A stretch of DNA of 64,000 nt. Origin: Antitrichia curtipendula. Lineage: Eukaryota > Streptophyta > Bryopsida > Hypnales > Leucodontaceae. Numbering within the stretch: position 1 is the first letter of the stretch; each line of letters starts with the position of its first letter. Where the stretch lies: the NCBI GenBank assembly GCA_951230915.1, contig OX579638.1, forward strand, positions 3,738,696 to 3,802,695, given 5' to 3'. Under the pieces are notes generated by a model. It was not told the DNA's origin, did no database searches, and was given only the letters and a program-made list of their open reading frames with translations. This document shows positions 58,385-64,000 of this stretch, in pieces. The position numbers were made by a program, and so were the translations under genes.

Positions 58385-61300
58385 TCAACGTCTTCCATGC
58401 CTAAGAATGCGCACAGAAGTATTTGCATTTGCTTCTTGTACTATTGGTTCATTACCACCAATTTCTTCGAGTAGACCTTGTCGAGGCACCGGCCCCCTGT
58501 AATCACTATCTCCTGGAACCTCACCATCTTCACCTATAGTACCACCGATGGATTCACCATCATCATTGGATGGTGCACTATCACTTTCGCTGGAGGCCTC
58601 AGAATTGCGGTTTCGTTGTGGTCGAGCTATAGAAGACAACGTCCGAAGAGGTCGTTGGCCCATTGCGTCCATAATGCCATCTGTATTGGGTCCTCCTGTT
58701 TGAACTTCTCTTAAAAATGGTTGGGAATCTGCTTCTTCCTTCCTCAGCCTTCTACGCGTTCTATTACTCACACGTTCACTAGTAGTACCTTGTGGTCATG
58801 GACGCTTCCCTCGATTATTGGCATGTATAGGTGGCCGCAATGAAGTCGTATTTCTAGTCGCACGCTGTGACACCATACCAGCCAATCGTGTACCTATCGA
58901 CAAAGTTGGTTCGTGTGAACGAACTTCGGAACTAGATGGCCTTGATGAACTTTGGATTTGTAGATTTTCCAATATTGGCATTTGCCGTTGTGCAACTGAG
59001 ACTCGATTTGGAGGGGGCATATCTAATTCTCCACTATGAGGGGACCCTTCTCTATGGGTGGTCCTCATGGGCAATGACAGTGGTACTACTACGTCTTCTT
59101 CACGTCCTCTTTGAATGTCAACCCCATCTTTTTCTATTGTGGCATCAACTTGTACATCCATAGGGTCTGAACTTAGTGGTCTCGGTGCCACAACGTCCTT
59201 ATTTGTATTGCCCCGACTTGGCCCAGCATTCCACGTTTGTGGCATTCGTGGTGGACTTCCTTGATGTCCCTCGTAGTCACTGTCGTTACTATCCCCCTCT
59301 TCAAAGTCAAATACGGATGCATCAATTAGAGGACGCACTCCTCCCGCCCCACGGAATCTATCAAACGGTGGCTCATCGTCGTCATTGGAACTATCATCTG
59401 AATCGTCATCATTGGGATCAGAGAAAACCGAACCACGGTCTAGACCATCAGAGTCCTCTGTCGTGGAATCCTCTGACATCATGTTTTCAGTATACCACCT
59501 TGTCGGATTTGCTGCAGCCCTTTCTCTAAAAGTCTTGGAATTGGTATAAATGTAAACCAATTCCTCAGCACGCTCTGATGTCAATCTATTGCATGATTTG
59601 TTGTGGACAAACGAATACATGCTCCAATTGCGTTTACAGGACGATGCAGAACACACTTGCACAAGGATCTTTCTGGCAATCGGTGCAAGTGTACGAGCAC
59701 CGGCTCCAAGAAGGTCCCACCATTCGTGAGGCTGCAAATTCAAGGTGTTTACATCAGGAAGTCCACCGAAAATGCCTCGCCGATCTCTAAATGATTGGTA
59801 CTCAGACAAAGCTGAAGCAAATGCTTGATCTCCAACAGTTAATTTGCGCAAAACTCTCAATATGGCTTCTCTTGCCTCATCATCATCCATTAGCAAGACT
59901 TCGTCAAGTAAAAAGGGATTCAATAGAGCCCCAGCGTAATGCAAATCTGTCCTGAGCATGTCCCAGCGCTTGTAGAAATCATCGGTGGCGGAAATTGCAT
60001 ATCTCCGCTCTAATGAAAATGGTGGATCCTCCAAAGATAAAACATGCTTTTCCACCTTTTTCATTACAAGCCATGCCTTGTCTAAGCACGGGTGCTTGCC
60101 ATCAAACTCTCGAAGAGCAATCAACACGGGCTTCACTATGTGCACAAAGTTCAAACATTTCCTCCAAAATTCATCCGTTCGCACATATCGTCGCACATCG
60201 TTAGCTTTTCATTGCTTTTGATTGGATGCCAACTTCCGCGTGTACTTATTCCACTGCGGATCGTGGACTGTCGATTCTACTGCTTCCCTCACCTCCACCA
60301 AACGTTCGATCATGAGGAACATGGTTGCAAAGCGTGTTTGAACGGGATTTTTCAAAACGTGATTAGGAGAATGTCGTCGAAAGATTGCAAGTGGCATGTG
60401 ATGCGTTCGAATGTATTTCACAATTGACTTGGCTTTCTTGACCATACTTGTAATCCAATCTTATTTTTCCCAATCTTCAAGTAGAAGGTCAAGTGCATGT
60501 GCTGAACACCCTTGAAAATATATGTATGGAAATCTACGAAGTAACAGAGCGCCAGCGGCCAACATGTTTGCTGCATTGTCTGTACAAACTTGTACCACGT
60601 TCTGTGTCCCTACCTCGTCAATGTAATCACCCATGCAATTAGCCACGTAAGTAGCATCTTTGCATTTGCATGTTGTGTCTATCGATCGAAGAAATACCTC
60701 TCCACTTGTACATGCCAACATGACATTCATCAATGGTCGATGTGTAACGTTGTCCCATCCATCAGAGCATATTGTAACGCCATACTTGTGGATTGGTGCC
60801 CTCGTCTTCTCTACTACAATTGCTACCACTTCGTCTTTTGTAGATTTTATGAGCTTTGTACGAAGTGCATGGTACGCTGGAGGTTTGTAGCCAACTCTCG
60901 ATTTCGATGTTGATTTCACTGCATCCAGAAAAGCAGGATGCCTCACTACATTGAATGGTATATTGGCTTCGTAGAAAAACTTAGCCCACTTCTTGTCTAG
61001 TACTTGCTTGTTTGATGCGTTCATTCTTTCTTGTACAGACAGTTGCCTCATCGATCGATTGTGGGTCAAACTAGGGTTGGGCGCCTCCGATGATCGTACT
61101 TGAGAGCTTTGCCCCCCAGTGTTTTCTCCTCCATCGTTTGCCGAGATTGAAGCATCAGGTTGTTGCTCACCACGTACTACACTTGGTAGTATCGTTGATG
61201 GTGATGTCACTTCCACGTCGCGTCCAGTTCCATGCGAAGTGTCCGTAGGTATATGTCCTCCACAATTAAAAAACATTACCTTCACGGCTGCATTGACTTT

Positions 61301-61465
61301 AGTGCACGCTCTTACTCCAAGGAGGGTGTCATTTCATCTGTATCCCAAATGGAAAAGCAACCGATCCTTTCGATAGCTTAGCAAAGCTTCGCAAAACTTG
61401 CAAACAACTTTTCCATCTGGCCGTAGTGTGTACCAAGGTTCCCATTGTGATCTTCTTCTACCCAT
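58385..61465 (-). pseudogene. hAT transposase of the outer element, four in-frame stops
   Basis: A single minus-strand frame of about 1,027 codons from the ATG at 61465 (MGRRRSQW). A BED zinc finger has CKFC at 22-25 and FH at about 39. A DUF659-type domain follows (SDGWDNVTHRPLMNVM; TDNAANM; CSAHALDLLLED). The hAT dimerisation region has EWWDLLG, LAPIARKIL and CSASSCKRNWS. The tail is long, acidic and Ser-rich. Stops interrupt the frame at 61334 (TGA), 60461 (TAA), 60209 (TGA) and 58796 (TGA) with no frameshift; homology to hAT proteins crosses at least the first three. The last could be the original stop, but similar acidic sequence continues. It would be inactive unless the stops are bypassed. 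Confidence 0.85.
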
Positions 61466-61494
61466 TTCTCTTATCTGTCCTCCTCTACCTGCCC

Positions 61495-61517
61495 CTGCAC
61501 CAAAAAAAAGATTAGTA
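61495..61517 (-). promoter_or_regulatory. Probable 3' splice site of a 5'UTR intron in the hAT gene
   Basis: On the minus strand: TACTAAT branch-like heptamer (61517-61511), a T-run, then GGTGCAG ending at 61495, 30 bp before the ATG at 61465. The 5' splice site was not located. Confidence 0.4.
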
Positions 61518-61682
61518 TTATGTTTGAAATGTGATGTGGAAACAACACTTGTTGCTCTCACAACAAGTGCCACCACAACACACTCTTCTTGGACTTCGCT
61601 CTACCGCAATGGTTGTACTCCAACCAAGTCAGGAAAGATAAAATTAGCAAGGGAAAGTAATTTTGAATAGGCAGAAGTCCTT

Positions 61683-61688
61683 AATATA
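61683..61688 (-). promoter_or_regulatory. TATA-like box of the hAT gene
   Basis: GTGTATATTAAG on the minus strand, between a telomere-like run (61704-61728) and the ATG. Same layout as in the other element promoters. Confidence 0.45.
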
Positions 61689-61703
61689 CACCTTGAAGCC
61701 CTC

Positions 61704-61728
61704 CCTAAAACCCTAAACCCTAAACCCA
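61704..61728 (-). repeat. Telomere-type motif (telo-box) in the hAT promoter
   Basis: CCCTAAAACCCTAAACCCTA on the plus strand. Short AAACCCTAA boxes are known plant promoter motifs; here it stands directly upstream of the TATA-like box. Confidence 0.6.
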
Positions 61729-61734
61729 GCTAGA

Positions 61735-62158
61735 CGGAGTGACGGCTGATGGGGTGGACCCTAAACCCGCAGCCTCGCCAACGAAACCGTCCAAGTGGCG
61801 ACTGTCCCGTCCTGCGATATTCCGGTCCAGGGGACGGGACGGTTTCCCGTCCAGAGGACGGAGAGGCCGTCCAAGGGACGCCCTGGAGACAAGAATTATG
61901 TCCAGAGACGGGCTCTCCGTCCAGGGGACGGCTTACCGTCCAACGGACGGCCTCTTCGTCCACAGACGGGCTCTCCGTCTAAGAGACAGATGTCCATTTG
62001 GCGACGGATTGACTGTCTAGGAGATGGCCCGACGCTATCGCAGAATGGACAGACTTCATCTGCGCTCCGGATGGTCCCGTCAGTATCGGCGACGGGCTGT
62101 GACCCGTCATGACATCCGGACGTGAAAAGCCCATGTCACGTCCGGATAGACAACCCTG
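61735..62158 (-). promoter_or_regulatory. Right terminal CCGTC/GACGG block of the outer element and promoter of the hAT gene
   Basis: CCGTCCAGGGGACGG, CCGTCCAAGGGACG and similar inverted pairs fill the block, which ends with the terminus (minus strand CAGGGTTGTC). CACGTCCGGAT is repeated near the very end (62106-62150). Confidence 0.7.
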
Positions 62159-62166
62159 TTGTGTAC
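62159..62166 (+). other. Target-site duplication, right (outer giant element)
   Basis: TTGTGTAC, identical to 33045-33052. Confidence 0.88.
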
Positions 62167-62272
62167 AACTTCTATTAAAATTTTAGACAAAAATATGAAA
62201 ATCTCCAATTATAGGTACCTGCCAAAAATTTCTATATTGCCGAAAAACGCATGATTGTTGGTCCTTTAGGGA
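62167..62272 (+). mobile_element. TTAA-family element E, right part
   Basis: Continues copy E beyond the giant insertion: AACTTCTATTAAAATTTTAG aligns with the AAGTTCAAAG-type sequence of copy F after CTTGTGTG. It ends CCTTTAGGGA before TTAA (62273-62276). Confidence 0.8.
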
Positions 62273-62781
62273 TTAATAGCCCCAACAAATTAAGACTCAT
62301 TAACTTTGTTTGTCTAGTGTCCTTCAATTGGACAAAGTGTAGCAAGGTTGCCAAAACTCTCAATAAAGCAAGATTGTTTCATCATGCCATTCAAGTATCC
62401 ACTTTCGTTTCTTTCTACATTTCCCCCTCAATAAAACTTTTCAGTCCATGAAGAGTTTGGCATTTTGAAATCACATTGATAGCAATGAGGATAAAAGTCC
62501 AAAACATAATTATTTCCAGTTTCTTTTGGTTGTAAAGCTTTGGATTGTAGGGAGAATTAACATGACTACAATATTAATTGGTTCTGATGAAGCCCACAGA
62601 GATATCTTATTGTGTCGTGTCTCTCCATCCTTATGGTGGTTGCAATAAAAATACCTTAGTTGACACAACAGTCGACTTAATTGATGTAAAGTAATTAAAT
62701 GCTTCTAAAATCATCAAATCATATTTTTTATTTTTAAATAGTCTAATGGTAGCTTGTTGGAAGTTGAAAGAAGCTTCCACT

Positions 62782-64000
62782 CACTACAACAAAACCTGCA
62801 TTTTATGACTGCAAAAATATGACTAGGGATGACTGGCGACTGCTCGCAGTCATATTTTGGGAGGCCAACATTTTGGAAAAAAATATGACTGCAAATATGA
62901 CTGCCAGTCATATTTTGGCCTTGTATTTCATGGGCGTATAGTATACGTCCATTGGGAACAACTAAGTACTTTATAGGGAACAATAGGGAACATATTCAGG
63001 GAACGTCTAGTCATATTATGTAGTCATATTTTTGTATCAATCATATTTTATAGTCATATATTTTTGGTGGTGACATTTTTTTGTTTTTGGTAGCCCAAGG
63101 AAAATTTGGGCGGGGAACATGTTTGAAGAGCACCTAGTTATATTTTTGCTTGAGTCATATTTTATAGTTATATTTTTTGAGGAGTCATATTTTGTAGTCA
63201 CATTTTTTTTCATAGTCATTTTTTTTTCTTTTTGAGCAAGGAACATGTTTGAAGAGCAATCAATCATATTTTTGCTTGAGTTATATTTTGTAGTCATATT
63301 TTGGGGGGAGTCATATTTTGCAGTCACATTTTTTTAATAGTCATTTTATCTCCTTTTGGGGCAACTGATGGAAAATTTGGATAGGAAATATATTTGGATT
63401 TTGGAGAGCACCTAGTCATATTTGTGCTTTAGTCATATTTGAGGGGGGAGTCATTTTTTTTACTTTTTGGATAGTCCAAGGAAAAGGGGGTCAATCTAAG
63501 ATGACCTTCTAGTATTTGGGTTGTAGATCTCATTCCTTAGGGTGTAGGCATAACTTTATTTCATGCCTATTAAAAATTTGTTGTTGTTGTATGTTGTGCC
63601 TATTATAGAATTTGTGTTCAAATATTTGGAGTGGCATATGTTTACATTTTAATTAATAAATTTAAATTTCTCATAGGGGTTACAAAGGAAGTAGAGAAAA
63701 GTGAAACAATTAACAACATGAGACAATAGATGGATTCATTCCTAGCCCATTTTGTTGGAAAGCATAGGAAAAGGATCTCAAAATGCATATTAAATATGTT
63801 TTGGTTTTTTATGGCAAATTTTCTTCAAGTTGAAATATATATTTGGTGACAAAGATAATCCTATAAAATATTGGTTCAAATATAGAGATTGTTGATTTCT
63901 TTAATGAGAGAGAAGGAATATTGTTTAACAAATAATTTAAGCCATGAGGACATGAATCCACATCTAGTTTGTACACTAACAAATTGGTTGCACTAGCAGA
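62782..64000 (+). mobile_element. Probable CACTA-type element, left end (continues right)
   Basis: Begins CACTACAACAAAACCTGC, one base off the usual CACTACAAGAAA terminus. It is followed by many AGTCATATTTT repeats in both orientations, as is usual for CACTA subterminal regions. No ORF of a TNP2-type transposase is seen up to the window end. Confidence 0.6.
62985..63480 (+). repeat. Degenerate tandem repeat, units of about 125-145 bp
   Basis: The text GGAACATGTTTGAAGAGCAC or close variants recurs near 62985, 63113, 63237 and 63386, each followed by CTAGTCATATTTTTGCTTGAG-like sequence and T-rich spacers. It lies in the subterminal zone of the CACTA-like element. Confidence 0.7.

Larger units (their letters stand above)
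33053..62158. mobile_element. Giant hAT-type composite element, outer (29.1 kb)
   Basis: The left end reads CAGGGTTGTC; the right end, read on the minus strand, also reads CAGGGTTGTC. A perfect 8-bp duplication flanks it, and the interrupted target (TTAA element E) is recognisable on both sides. Contents from left: terminal GC-rich block, TTAA copy F, RING gene (minus), GC-rich promoter blocks with small MITEs, kinase-like gene (plus) split by the inner element, a CACTA-like end, a degraded hAT transposase (minus) and the right terminal GC-rich block. hAT elements are normally only a few kb, so the cargo is exceptional. The length includes the 200-N gap and the nested 12.6 kb element; without the inner element and its duplicated 8 bp it is about 16.5 kb. 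Confidence 0.85.

Noticed and set aside
33053..62158. Endogenised giant virus or Maverick-like element as source of the kinase and RING genes
   Set aside because: No capsid, polymerase, ATPase or integrase gene is present, whereas hAT termini, 8-bp duplications and a hAT transposase are.
1..64000. tRNA or rRNA genes
   Set aside because: No cloverleaf-like or rRNA-like stretch was recognised on reading; a covariance-model scan would be decisive.

Overview
The window is nuclear DNA of a land plant. Evidence is a secreted class III peroxidase, a plant-type Ty3/gypsy retroelement primed by a tRNA-Asp-like site, TTTAGGG-type telomere motifs, and hAT and CACTA transposon ends. The intronless, GC-rich peroxidase genes in AT-rich surroundings would suit a bryophyte such as a liverwort, but that is a guess. 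Only a few genes look like host genes; most of the sequence is nested mobile DNA. A 200-N assembly gap lies at 48954-49153.

Layout. 1-9919: the 5' part of a minus-strand Ty3/gypsy element (pol partial, gag, two extra upstream ORFs, PBS, one 2.8 kb LTR). The LTR's outer edge falls exactly where an inverted-repeat arm resumes. 9920-22510: two 4.4-5.1 kb inverted arms around peroxidase copy 1. 22653-24605: two neighbouring copies of a ~940 bp TTAA-flanked non-autonomous family, which has eight copies in the window. 24606-28934: AT-rich repeats. 28935-31945: peroxidase copy 2 on the opposite strand, 323/329 residues identical to copy 1.

The most interesting part is 33053-62158. It reads as one giant (29.1 kb) hAT-type element. 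Its ends begin CAGGGTTGTC, it is flanked by a perfect 8-bp duplication (TTGTGTAC), and it splits one ~940 bp TTAA element whose halves sit on either side. It carries a degraded hAT transposase, a coiled-coil/RING protein and a divergent protein-kinase-like gene. The kinase gene is itself interrupted by a second hAT-ended element of 12.6 kb (44105-56745; ends CAGGGTTGA; 8-bp duplication CTACTTGC/CTACTCGC). Removing that element conceptually puts the kinase C-lobe back in frame. The inner element carries its own RING gene, its own kinase-like gene and a third related gene, but no visible transposase.

All six genes in these two elements lie next to a GC-rich short-motif block that also forms the element ends, each followed by a TATA box. 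The outer element uses GACGG/CCGTC-rich blocks and the inner one GTCCG/CGGAC-rich blocks. This suggests that termini and cargo promoters share an element-specific cis signal. Several genes are single-frame apart from in-frame stop codons, so most are probably decaying now, although the RING frames are long and open. The right end (62782-64000) looks like the start of a CACTA element with tandem subterminal repeats.
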